Assembly: GCF_016863175.1 (NCBI RefSeq) | Contig: NZ_BOOJ01000036.1 | Span: forward strand, 186,001-250,000 | Source of the DNA: Paraplanobispora siamensis | GTDB taxonomy: Bacteria; Actinomycetota; Actinomycetes; Streptosporangiales; Streptosporangiaceae | DNA: 64,000 bases | Direction of reading: 5' to 3' | Shown: one piece after another, positions 41,817 through 49,765 of the stretch | Numbering within the stretch: the stretch's first letter is position 1 | Layout: each line of letters opens with the position of its first letter | Translations under genes and position numbers: made by a program | Notes under the pieces: generated by a model | The model's input: only the letters and a program-made list of their open reading frames with translations | Databases searched by the model: none | Told to the model about the DNA's origin: nothing

Positions 41817-43079
41817 GTGACCGGCTACGACCTGGCCGTAATCGGTCTCGGGTACGTCGGCATGCCGCTGGCCAAAGAGGCCACCGCGGCGGGTCTGCGC
41901 GTCGTCGGGTTCGAGGTCGACCCCCGCAAGGTGGACGCCCTCAACGCCGGCCGCTCCTACATCGACGACCTGACCGACGCCGACCTCGAGCACATGCTGG
42001 CCCACGGGTTCAGCGCCACGCTGGACGAGACGGTGCTGTCCCGCAGCCGTACCGTCGTCATCTGCGTCCCGACCCCGCTGGACGAGGACCACCGTCCCGA
42101 CCTGTCGGCCGTCGAGGGGGCGACCGCCACCGTGGCGCGCAACCTGGCCCCGGGCACGCTGGTGGTCCTGGAGTCCACCACCTGGCCCGGCACCACCGAC
42201 GAGGTGGCCCGTCCCCTGCTGGAGTCCTCCGGGCTCGTCGCGGGCAAGGACTTCCACCTCGCCTTCTCGCCCGAGCGCATCGACCCGGGCAACCCCAAGT
42301 TCGGCCTGCGCAACACGCCCAAGGTCGTCGGCGGCTACACCGCTGCCTGCCGCGACGTGGCCACGGCCTTCTACGCGCAGTTCATCGAGCAGGTCGTCCC
42401 GGTGAGCGGCACCCGCGAGGCCGAGATGGCCAAGCTCCTGGAGAACACCTACCGGCACGTCAACATCGCCCTCGTCAACGAGATGGCGATCTTCTGCGAC
42501 GAGCTCGGCATCAACCTCTGGGAGTCCATCGAGGCGGCGGCCACCAAGCCGTTCGGCTTCCAGAAGTTCCTGCCCGGACCGGGCGTGGGCGGCCACTGCA
42601 TCCCGGTGGACCCGTCCTACCTGTCCTACACCGTGCGCAAGCTGGGCTACCCGTTCCGGTTCGTGGAGCTGGCCCAGGAGATCAACGAGCGGATGCCGTC
42701 CTACGTGGTGGCCCGCGCGCAGCGGCTGCTCAACCGGCACAGGAAGGCCGTCAACGGCTCCCGGGTGCTTCTGCTCGGCGTCACCTACAAGCCCGACATC
42801 GCCGACGAGCGCGAGACCCCGGCGCTGCCGGTCGCGCGGGCGCTGATGGAGCTCGGCGCCGACCTGGTCTTCGCCGACCCGTACGTCAGAGAGTGGACGG
42901 TCGACGGAGTCTCGGTGCCGCGTGAGGAGAACCTCGCCAAGGCGGTCGCCGAAGCGGACATCACGCTGCTGCTGCAGCAGCACGCCGCCTTCGATCTGAC
43001 GACCGTCGAGGACCACGGCACGCTCGTGCTCGACACCCGCGGCGTGCTCGCCGAGGGTGAACGCGTCGAGCGGCTCTAG
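41817..43079 (+). CDS. wecC: nucleotide-sugar dehydrogenase (UDP-ManNAc dehydrogenase type)
   Basis: A 420-residue UDP-glucose/GDP-mannose dehydrogenase family enzyme. LAVIGLGYVGMPLAKEA is the NAD motif. VVLESTTWPGTTDEVARP, AFSPERIDPGN and GPGVGGHCIPVDPSYLSY (catalytic Cys) follow, with GVTYKPDIADERETPALPV in the UDP-binding domain. Sequence features such as ERIDPGN and HCIPVDPSYL fit the UDP-N-acetylhexosamine branch (WecC/TuaD relatives), and the nearby wecB supports UDP-ManNAcA production. GTG 41817 starts the Rossmann fold; an earlier GTG at 41787 is possible. The specificity between glucose and ManNAc is inferred from context. Confidence 0.9.
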   Translation: MTGYDLAVIGLGYVGMPLAKEATAAGLRVVGFEVDPRKVDALNAGRSYIDDLTDADLEHMLAHGFSATLDETVLSRSRTVVICVPTPLDEDHRPDLSAVEGATATVARNLAPGTLVVLESTTWPGTTDEVARPLLESSGLVAGKDFHLAFSPERIDPGNPKFGLRNTPKVVGGYTAACRDVATAFYAQFIEQVVPVSGTREAEMAKLLENTYRHVNIALVNEMAIFCDELGINLWESIEAAATKPFGFQKFLPGPGVGGHCIPVDPSYLSYTVRKLGYPFRFVELAQEINERMPSYVVARAQRLLNRHRKAVNGSRVLLLGVTYKPDIADERETPALPVARALMELGADLVFADPYVREWTVDGVSVPREENLAKAVAEADITLLLQQHAAFDLTTVEDHGTLVLDTRGVLAEGERVERL

Positions 43080-43098
43080 CGACGGAGGGCTGCGCGCA

Positions 43099-44187
43099 GT
43101 GCACGTGCTCGTCATGACGGTGGTTCATCACCCCGAGGATGCCCGGATCCTGCACCGGCAGATCCGGGCGCTCGTGGACGCCGGTCATGAGGTCACGTAT
43201 GCCGCGCCCTACACCGCGCGGGGCGTCATGGCACGGTCCTGGGTCAACGGCATCGACCTGCCCCGCGCCGCGGAGCGCAAGCGGCTGGCGGCGGTGCGCG
43301 CCGCGCGCAAGGTGTTCAAGCGCATGCGCGACCAGGTCGACCTGGTGGTCATCCACGACCCCGAGCTGCTGCTCGCCGTGGCGGGCGTGCGCAAGCGCCC
43401 GCCGGTGGTCTGGGACGTCCACGAGGACACCCCGGCGACCCTGTCGCTCAAGCCCTGGCTGCCGGCCTTCCTGCGCCCGCCGGTGCGGTTCCTGGCCCGC
43501 CTGCTGGAGGGTACGGCCGAGCGCCACCTCCACCTGCTGCTGGCCGAGACCGCCTACGCGGGCCGGTTCCGCCAGGCCCACCTGGTGGTGCCCAACGAGA
43601 CGTGGGTGCCCGACGCCGTGACCACGCCGGGCGACGACCGCATCGTCTACCTCGGCTGGCTGTCGGAGGCCCGGGGCGTGCACGAGGCCATCGAGGTGGC
43701 CCGCCTGCTCCAGCCGTACCGGGTGGCGGTCGAGCTGATCGGTTACGCCGACCCGCAGTCGCGGCCGCTGCTCAACGACGCGGTCACCGAGGGCCTGCTG
43801 GAGTGGCGCGACTTCATGCCGAACGACGAGGCGCTCAAGCGGCTCGACGGGGCGCTGGCTGGTCTGTCGCTCCTGCACGACGAGCCCAACTACCGCCACT
43901 CCATGCCCACGAAGATCGTGGAGTACATGGCGCACGGCATCCCGGTGATCACCACTCCCTCGCCCCGCGCGGTGGAGCTGGTCGAGCGCTACAACAGCGG
44001 CATGGTGGTCCCCTGGCAGGACCCCAAGGCCGTGGCGCAGGCCGTGCTGACACTGCGCGACGACGCCAAGGAGCGGCATGCCCAGGGCGCTCGCGGGTAT
44101 GCGGCGGCCCGTGCGAACCACCACTGGCCGAACTCGGCCCGCCGCTTCGTCGCCCAGCTGGAGGCCTGGGCCGGGGTCAAGAACTGA
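43099..44187 (+). CDS. glycosyltransferase family 4
   Basis: A 362-residue GT-B enzyme: HVLVMTVVHHPEDARILHRQ at the start, VVWDVHEDTPATL, RIVYLGWLSEARGVHEAIEV in the linker, and YRHSMPTKIVEYMAHGIPVI as the donor-binding motif with the conserved Glu. GTG 43099 has GGAGGG ten bases upstream and lies 19 bases after the dehydrogenase stop, so the two genes form one operon. It probably transfers a residue such as ManNAcA onto the growing surface glycan. Confidence 0.9.
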   Translation: MHVLVMTVVHHPEDARILHRQIRALVDAGHEVTYAAPYTARGVMARSWVNGIDLPRAAERKRLAAVRAARKVFKRMRDQVDLVVIHDPELLLAVAGVRKRPPVVWDVHEDTPATLSLKPWLPAFLRPPVRFLARLLEGTAERHLHLLLAETAYAGRFRQAHLVVPNETWVPDAVTTPGDDRIVYLGWLSEARGVHEAIEVARLLQPYRVAVELIGYADPQSRPLLNDAVTEGLLEWRDFMPNDEALKRLDGALAGLSLLHDEPNYRHSMPTKIVEYMAHGIPVITTPSPRAVELVERYNSGMVVPWQDPKAVAQAVLTLRDDAKERHAQGARGYAAARANHHWPNSARRFVAQLEAWAGVKN

Positions 44188-44280
44188 TCCGCCCGGCCGG
44201 AGACGTGGGCCCGCGACCGGCCCGTGTCCCGGAGAAGCTCCTTACGTCAGCCTGATCGCAAGAACGGTAGTGTCCTGAAC

Positions 44281-46143
44281 GTGCGCTGGTTCACGGCTCT
44301 TCTCGGAGTGGCGATCCTCGCCGCGGTCGCGACCGTCGTGCTGGTCCTGCGGCCGGACGGCCCGGCGGGCTCGGTCAGGACGGGCGACAGCTCGCCGGTC
44401 GCCTCCTCCGCCTCCTCCGCCGCCCCGAGCGTCTCCACCTCTTCCCAGGCCGAGACCTTCACCGACCCGTGTGGAACGTTCGACACCACGGTGAAGGCGC
44501 CGTACGCGGTGACGGGTTACTGGCTCATCCCGACCACCGACCACTGCACCTGGCGGAGCCAGTTCCGGGCCATCCACGAGGTCGGCGGCGACACCGTCAT
44601 CCGGATCGGCTGGGGCCTGCAGGCCCGTGCGATCGACGGGGACGGCCGGATCCTCAAGGACGGGGAGGTGGACCGCCTCTACGAGCCGTGCGAGGAGGAC
44701 GGCCTGTCCTGCGCGGCGGCGGCCGAGCGCGACCTCAAGGCGCTGAACCCGGGCAACCGGATCAGCTGGACCTTCGTCTACCGGACCGACGAGGCGTTCG
44801 GGCCGAACATCTTCCGCTGCCCCTCCGTGGAGAAGAAGATCCAGGTGGGCCGGAAGGTCTTCTACCGGATCGTCGCCCCGGAGGACGGCAGCGACGACGC
44901 CACCTGCGACAACCTCAGCTCCCGGGGGCGCGCCTACCACGTGATCCTGATCGCCGCCGCCGAGCAGGACAAGGACAGCCTCACCGAGCTGCTCGACCTC
45001 GGTGACCAGTTCCACATGAAGGTCTTCCCGGCGCTGCCGCTGGCCCCGCGAGACCCGGGCCAGACGACCCGGGCCTCCGAGCGGGGCATCGAGACCCTCA
45101 CCACGCTCACCCGGCGCATCCTGCAGGACTACGGCGCCCGCTTCCGGGACAGGGCCTCGCTGGGCGGCTTCTATCAGCCGTTCGAGCTGCAGATGCGCGA
45201 CATGGTCTACACCGGGTCGGACGACCCCGAGGAGGCGGCGAAGGACAACCCGACGCTGCGGGTCTACGCCTCCCAGCACGAGATCGTGGAGCAGGTGATG
45301 CCGGGCAAGCCCATCCTGGTCAGCCCCTACCTGGAGGCGCGCAAGAAGAAGGCGTTCAGCGCCACGCCCAAGGAGGTGGCCAAGGGCTTCGAGGCCCTGG
45401 CCAGGACCGGGGTCGGGATCATCGCGCCGCAGGACAGCCGGGGCACCGGGAAGGTCGGGCTGTTCTGGCCGGACGAGAAGGACGAACCGGTGGACGAACG
45501 GCTCGTCCCGGTGGTCGGCGAGGGGCTCAGCAACGGCGAGGCCTACCACGGCTCCACCCGCGACTACTACCGGGCGATGGCCGAGGCCCGCACCAGGATG
45601 GTCGAGCAGGGCTACGACGTGCAGCTGTGGGCCAACGTGGAGGCGTTCGAGCCGTCGGCGGCCCAGCCCTGCGGGTCCCGCACCGGGACCCGGGGGGCCA
45701 CCGACAAGGACCGGCTCGACCGGGCCGTCACGCAGGTCGGCCGGTACGTCTCCAAGGTCGTCTCCTACATGTGGAGCGACTTCTTCACCTGCGGCTCGCC
45801 GTCCCTGGCCGAGGAGGTCCTGCGCGACCACGACCGGCCGATCCCGGTCGACGCCGTACGGCTGGGCCGCGACATCCGGGACGGCATCGAGATCCGCGGA
45901 TACAACATCCCCGTGGGCACGAAGGTGACGATCACCTGGGAGGGACAGCAGGAGCCCAGGACGGTCGACGTCGCCGGGGTGAACCTCGTGCCGCCGCCGG
46001 AGGGCACGCCCACCGGGATGACGACGGCGTGGCTGCCGTTCGACTGGACCCAGGTGCCGGCCGACACCTGGGTGCGCCTGGAGGTCGCCGCAGCCGACGG
46101 ACGCGAGGCGGCGGAGCCGTTGCACGTCCGCATCGTCGCCTGA
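44281..46143 (+). CDS. membrane-anchored DUF4434-like (glycosidase-type barrel) protein
   Basis: A 620-residue exported protein. A short cytoplasmic start is followed by one helix (FTALLGVAILAAVATVVLVL, residues 4-23) and a Ser/Ala linker, so the bulk is extracellular. The core from about 75 to 500 resembles DUF4434/glycosidase-like TIM barrels: TGYWLIPTTDHCTWRSQF, GGFYQPFELQMRDMV, PILVSPYLEARKK, GVGIIAPQDSRGTGKVG, LWANVEAFEP and VSYMWSDFFT. A C-terminal beta domain follows. At least six Cys could form disulphides. GTG 44281 is seven bases after TAGTGT, so probably leaderless. It follows the glycosyltransferases and may trim or process their polymer, as glycosidases in exopolysaccharide clusters do. 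Family assignment is by motif memory. Confidence 0.75.
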   Translation: MRWFTALLGVAILAAVATVVLVLRPDGPAGSVRTGDSSPVASSASSAAPSVSTSSQAETFTDPCGTFDTTVKAPYAVTGYWLIPTTDHCTWRSQFRAIHEVGGDTVIRIGWGLQARAIDGDGRILKDGEVDRLYEPCEEDGLSCAAAAERDLKALNPGNRISWTFVYRTDEAFGPNIFRCPSVEKKIQVGRKVFYRIVAPEDGSDDATCDNLSSRGRAYHVILIAAAEQDKDSLTELLDLGDQFHMKVFPALPLAPRDPGQTTRASERGIETLTTLTRRILQDYGARFRDRASLGGFYQPFELQMRDMVYTGSDDPEEAAKDNPTLRVYASQHEIVEQVMPGKPILVSPYLEARKKKAFSATPKEVAKGFEALARTGVGIIAPQDSRGTGKVGLFWPDEKDEPVDERLVPVVGEGLSNGEAYHGSTRDYYRAMAEARTRMVEQGYDVQLWANVEAFEPSAAQPCGSRTGTRGATDKDRLDRAVTQVGRYVSKVVSYMWSDFFTCGSPSLAEEVLRDHDRPIPVDAVRLGRDIRDGIEIRGYNIPVGTKVTITWEGQQEPRTVDVAGVNLVPPPEGTPTGMTTAWLPFDWTQVPADTWVRLEVAAADGREAAEPLHVRIVA

Positions 46144-46153
46144 TCGGTGTAAC

Positions 46154-46837
46154 GTGCCTGCCGTGACTCCTCCGGTTCCGCGGATCCCCGTCAGCGTGGA
46201 CCTGGTCGTCCTCACGGTGCGCGGCCACGAGCTGAGCGCGCTGGTCTGGCGGCGGGACAACCCGCCGTACGAAGGACACTGGGCCCTGTCCGGCGGCTTC
46301 ATCCACCTCGACGAGGACCTGCCCGCCGCCGCGGGCCGGATCCTGGCCGAGCGGGCCGGCCTGCCCGGCGCCCCGGTGCACCTGGAGCAGCTGCAGACCT
46401 ACGGCTATCCCGACCGCGACCCCCGCCAGCGCGTGGTGAGCGTGGCCTACCTCGGCCTGGCCCCGGACCTGCCGGCCTCCACCGAGGCGCACATGAGCTG
46501 GCAGCCGGTCAGGGAGCTGACGTCCATGGCCTTCGACCACCGGCGCATCATGGTCGACGGCGTCGAGCGGGCCCGGGCCAAGCTGGAGTACAGCTCGCTG
46601 GGCGCGGCCTTCTGCCCGGCCGAGTTCACCGTGGCCGACCTGCGCCGCGTCTACGAGATCGTGTGGGGCCGCCCGCTGGACCCGCGCAACTTCCACCGCA
46701 AGGTCACCAACGCCGAGGGCTTCCTCGTCCCCACCGGCCGGACCACCACCCGTGACGGAGGCCGTCCCGCCAAGCTCTACCGCCGGGGCCCGGCCGAGCT
46801 GCTGCATCCCCCGATGCTGCGCTCGCTCAAGGACTGA
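46154..46837 (+). CDS. NrtR-like regulator (degenerate Nudix plus winged helix)
   Basis: A 227-residue protein. Residues 10-135 are a Nudix fold (VSVDLVVLTVRGHELSALVW, then YEGHWALSGGFIHLDEDL). The Nudix box reads AAGRILAERAGL, lacking the paired Glu residues needed for catalysis. Residues 150-227 are the NrtR-type winged helix (SLGAAFCPAEFTVADLRRVY, then NFHRKVTNAEGFLVPTGR). NrtR proteins sense ADP-ribose or related nucleotides and control NAD metabolism genes. None of those is adjacent here, so the target is unknown. Start GTG 46154; GTG 46163 is nine bases after a TGTAAC -10-like site and is equally possible. Confidence 0.88.
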   Translation: MPAVTPPVPRIPVSVDLVVLTVRGHELSALVWRRDNPPYEGHWALSGGFIHLDEDLPAAAGRILAERAGLPGAPVHLEQLQTYGYPDRDPRQRVVSVAYLGLAPDLPASTEAHMSWQPVRELTSMAFDHRRIMVDGVERARAKLEYSSLGAAFCPAEFTVADLRRVYEIVWGRPLDPRNFHRKVTNAEGFLVPTGRTTTRDGGRPAKLYRRGPAELLHPPMLRSLKD

Positions 46838-46903
46838 CCCGCCGCGCCCTCCACCGGGGCAGGGGGTGGTGCCCCAACCGCCTGCTCCTCATAAGGTAAG
46901 GCC

Positions 46904-47965
46904 ATGCCTCGTTTCCGCGCGATCCTGGACACAATGCCTGCTTACAAGCCGGGCAAGGCCGTGGTGTCCGCCGACGGCCGGTCCTACAAGCTGTCGTCCA
47001 ACGAATCCCCCTACGACCCGCTGCCCTCGGTCGTCGAGGCGATCGCCAAGGCGGCGACGGAGATCCACCGTTATCCCGACCCGGCGGCGACCGCGCTCAC
47101 CGCCGCGCTCGCCGAGCGGTACGGCGTGCCGCCCGAGCACATCGCGCTGGGCGCGGGCTCGGTCACCGTGGCCCAGCAGCTGTTCGAGACCGTGGGCGAG
47201 CCGGGCGCCGAGGTGGTCTACGCCTGGCGCTCGTTCGAGGCCTACCCGCTCCTGGCCGACCTGGCCGGGGCGACGTCGGTCCGGGTCCCGCTGGTGGAGG
47301 AGACCCACCACCTGGAGGCCATGGCCGAGGCGATCACCCCGCAGACCCGGATGGTCTTCGTCTGCAACCCGAACAACCCCACCGGCACGGTCGTGCGCGC
47401 GGCCGAGCTGGAGGCGTTCCTGAACCGGGTCCCGGAGAACGTGCTCGTCGTGCTCGACGAGGCCTACCGGGAGTACGTCCGGGACGCCGACGTCACCGAC
47501 GGCCTGACGATCTACCGGGACCGGCCGAACGTGGCGGTGCTGCGGACCTTCTCCAAGGCGTACGGCCTGGCCGGGCTCCGGGTCGGCTATCTGATCGCCA
47601 ACGAGCCGGTGGCCTCCGCCGTGCGCAAGACGATGGTGCCCTTCGCGGTCAACCACCTCGCCCAGGTCGCCGCGGTGGCCTCCCTCGCGGCCGAGGAGGA
47701 GCTGCTGGAGCGGGTCGAGGCCGTGGTCAAGGAGCGCACCCGGGTCCGGGAGGCGCTGATCGCCCAGGGCTGGACGGTGCCCTCCACCGAGGCCAACTTC
47801 GTCTGGCTGCGCCTGGGCGACGACACGACGGCCTTCGCCGAGGCGTGCGCGGTCGAGGGCGTCGCCGTACGGCCCTTCGCGGGCGAGGGCGCCCGGGTCT
47901 CCATCGGCAGTCCTGAGGCCAACGACGCCTTCCTGGCGGCGGCGGCCGCCTTCAGGAAGGGCTGA
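46904..47965 (+). CDS. histidinol-phosphate/aromatic aminotransferase-family enzyme
   Basis: A 353-residue class I/II PLP aminotransferase. [18 protein letters not shown] opens the fold, [13 protein letters not shown] holds the cofactor Asn, LDEAYREYV the Asp, [14 protein letters not shown] the Schiff-base Lys and [16 protein letters not shown] the carboxylate Arg. It resembles HisC and the actinobacterial aromatic-amino-acid aminotransferase (Pat). No his genes flank it, which favours the Pat role, but sequence alone does not decide. ATG 46904 is six bases after TAAGGT, suggesting a leaderless mRNA. Confidence 0.9.
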   Translation: MPRFRAILDTMPAYKPGKAVVSADGRSYKLSSNESPYDPLPSVVEAIAKAATEIHRYPDPAATALTAALAERYGVPPEHIALGAGSVTVAQQLFETVGEPGAEVVYAWRSFEAYPLLADLAGATSVRVPLVEETHHLEAMAEAITPQTRMVFVCNPNNPTGTVVRAAELEAFLNRVPENVLVVLDEAYREYVRDADVTDGLTIYRDRPNVAVLRTFSKAYGLAGLRVGYLIANEPVASAVRKTMVPFAVNHLAQVAAVASLAAEEELLERVEAVVKERTRVREALIAQGWTVPSTEANFVWLRLGDDTTAFAEACAVEGVAVRPFAGEGARVSIGSPEANDAFLAAAAAFRKG

Positions 47966-48044
47966 GGCCCGTCCGGGCCGGAGCGGAGGGCCCCGTCCGG
48001 TCCTCCGCCGGCCCCGGCGGCCTCCAGGGAGGCCGTGACGTCGC

Positions 48045-49001
48045 TCAGGCCGGGGTCGCGGCCTCCACGGCCTCGGGTTCCTTCTCCTGCGTCCCGGCGG
48101 GTCTGCGGCGCTCGGTGGAGACCACCAGGGCGACGCCCAGGACGATCACCAGACCGGCGGCGACCATGGAGCCGGTCACCGGCTCGCTCAGGACCAGCGC
48201 GCCGAGGATCACCGCCACGACCGGGTTGACGTAGGCGTAGGTGGACACCAGCGAGATCGGCGCCTTGCCCAGCAGCCACACGTAGGACGTGAAGGCGACC
48301 AGCGAGCCCATCACGATCAGGTAGGCCAGCGCGGCCCAGGACCGTCCGGAGACGACGGCCGGGTCCAGCCGCTCGCCCGAGGCGAGGGCGATCACCGCCA
48401 GCCCGGCGCCGCCGGCCAGCATCTCCACCGCGCTCGCGGTGAAGGGGTTGGCGGGCATCGGGATCCGGGAGGACAGGAACGAGCCGACCGACCACGACAG
48501 CGACGCCAGCAGGATGATCGTGATGCCGGTGCCGCTGCCGGCGCCGTCGCCGCCGGTCAGGGAGAGCACCGCGACCCCGGCGAAGCCGATGAGCACCCCG
48601 GCCAGGGTGAGCACCCGCGGCCGGTCGCGCGTGACGATCCGCAGGATCACCAGCCACAGCGGCACCGAGGCCACCAGCAGCGCGGCCAGCCCGCTGGAGA
48701 TGTGCTGCTCGGCGACGGAGACCATGCCGTTGCCCGCGGTCAGCAGCAGGAGGCCGACCAGCGCCGCCCCGCCGAACTGCCTGACGGTCATCCGGAAGGC
48801 CTCCGGCCCGCGCAGCAGCAGGATCGCGGCGGCCAGGACCAGCGCGGCCGCGGAGAAGCGCATGGCCCCGCTGAGCAGCGGCGGGATCGTCTCGATCACG
48901 ATCATGATGCCGAGGTAGGTGGAGCCCCACACCACGTAGACGATCGCCAGGGCGCCCCAGACGAGCAGTGATGTGCGCTTGTCAGCAGTGTTCGGACTCA
49001 T
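48045..49001 (-). CDS. EamA/DMT-family transporter
   Basis: A 318-residue exporter-type membrane protein with ten helices in two EamA repeats: LVWGALAIVYVVWGSTYLGI starts the first, and ITIILLASLSWSVGSFLSSR the second. Such proteins export amino acids or other metabolites. ATG 49001 is eight bases after TATTGT (minus strand, 49010-49015), so the transcript may be leaderless. It is convergent with the aminotransferase gene and followed, on the same strand, by the two-component pair's end. The substrate is unknown. Confidence 0.92.
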   Translation of the reverse strand: MSPNTADKRTSLLVWGALAIVYVVWGSTYLGIMIVIETIPPLLSGAMRFSAAALVLAAAILLLRGPEAFRMTVRQFGGAALVGLLLLTAGNGMVSVAEQHISSGLAALLVASVPLWLVILRIVTRDRPRVLTLAGVLIGFAGVAVLSLTGGDGAGSGTGITIILLASLSWSVGSFLSSRIPMPANPFTASAVEMLAGGAGLAVIALASGERLDPAVVSGRSWAALAYLIVMGSLVAFTSYVWLLGKAPISLVSTYAYVNPVVAVILGALVLSEPVTGSMVAAGLVIVLGVALVVSTERRRPAGTQEKEPEAVEAATPA

Positions 49002-49073
49002 GACACATGACAATACCGGTCGCCCCCGACATTCCGCTCGCGGGTTCCGGCCGCCGCGTTCCCGCCCGGGTTC

Positions 49074-49736
49074 CTAGCGCCTCCCCGGGACGACCAGGCC
49101 GGACTCGTAGGCCTGCACGACCAGCTGGGCCCGGTCGCGGGCGCCCAGCTTGCCCAGGATCCGGCTGACGTGGGTCTTGGCGGTGGCGTGGCTGATGGTC
49201 AGGTGCGAGGCGATCTCCTCGTTGGACATCCCTGTCGCGACCAGGGCCAGCACCTCGCGTTCGCGGCCGGTCAGCCGCTCCAGGCCGGGTCCGGGCACCG
49301 GCCGGGGCGGGGTGGCGACGTACTCCTCGATCAGACGGCGGGTCACCGAGGGCGACAGCAGCGCCTCGCCGCCCGCGGCGACCCGCACCGACCGCAGCAG
49401 GTCGGCCGGTTCGATGTCCTTGACGAGGAAGCCGCTCGCCCCGGCGCGCAGCGCGGCGAAGACGTACTCGTCGAGCGCGTAGTTGGTCAGGATCACCACG
49501 CGCACCCCGTCCAGCCCGGGGTCGGCGCCGATCCTCCGGGTGGCCTGGATCCCGTCGACCGACGGCATCCTGACGTCCAGCAGCGCCACGTCCGGCCGCA
49601 GCGCGCGGCACAGCTCCACGGCCTCGCCCCCGTCACCGGCCTCGCCGACCACGGAGATGTCGCCCGCCATCTCCAGCAGCACCCGGAACCCGGCGCGGAT
49701 CAGCGGCTGGTCGTCGGCCAGCACCACCCGGATCAC
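49074..49736 (-). CDS. NarL/FixJ-family response regulator
   Basis: A 220-residue regulator with receiver residues Asp8-Asp9, phospho-acceptor Asp54 in ALLDVRMPS, Thr in VILTNY and Lys in FLVKDI. The LuxR HTH has LTGREREVLALVATGMSNEE and ATAKTHVSRILGKL. GTG 49736 starts the receiver fold 29 bases after the kinase stop. It forms an operon with that kinase. The frame remains open far upstream but encodes only antisense-like low-complexity sequence. Confidence 0.93.
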   Translation of the reverse strand: MIRVVLADDQPLIRAGFRVLLEMAGDISVVGEAGDGGEAVELCRALRPDVALLDVRMPSVDGIQATRRIGADPGLDGVRVVILTNYALDEYVFAALRAGASGFLVKDIEPADLLRSVRVAAGGEALLSPSVTRRLIEEYVATPPRPVPGPGLERLTGREREVLALVATGMSNEEIASHLTISHATAKTHVSRILGKLGARDRAQLVVQAYESGLVVPGRR

Positions 49737-49765
49737 GGTGTCACCCGGACCGGCGCCCGCCCGGA

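Noticed and set aside
46154-46837. Catalytic Nudix hydrolase
   Set aside because: The Nudix box lacks the essential Glu residues and a winged helix follows, fitting an NrtR-type regulator.
46904-47965. Firm hisC assignment
   Set aside because: No histidine genes nearby and the aromatic aminotransferase branch is equally likely, so no symbol is given.
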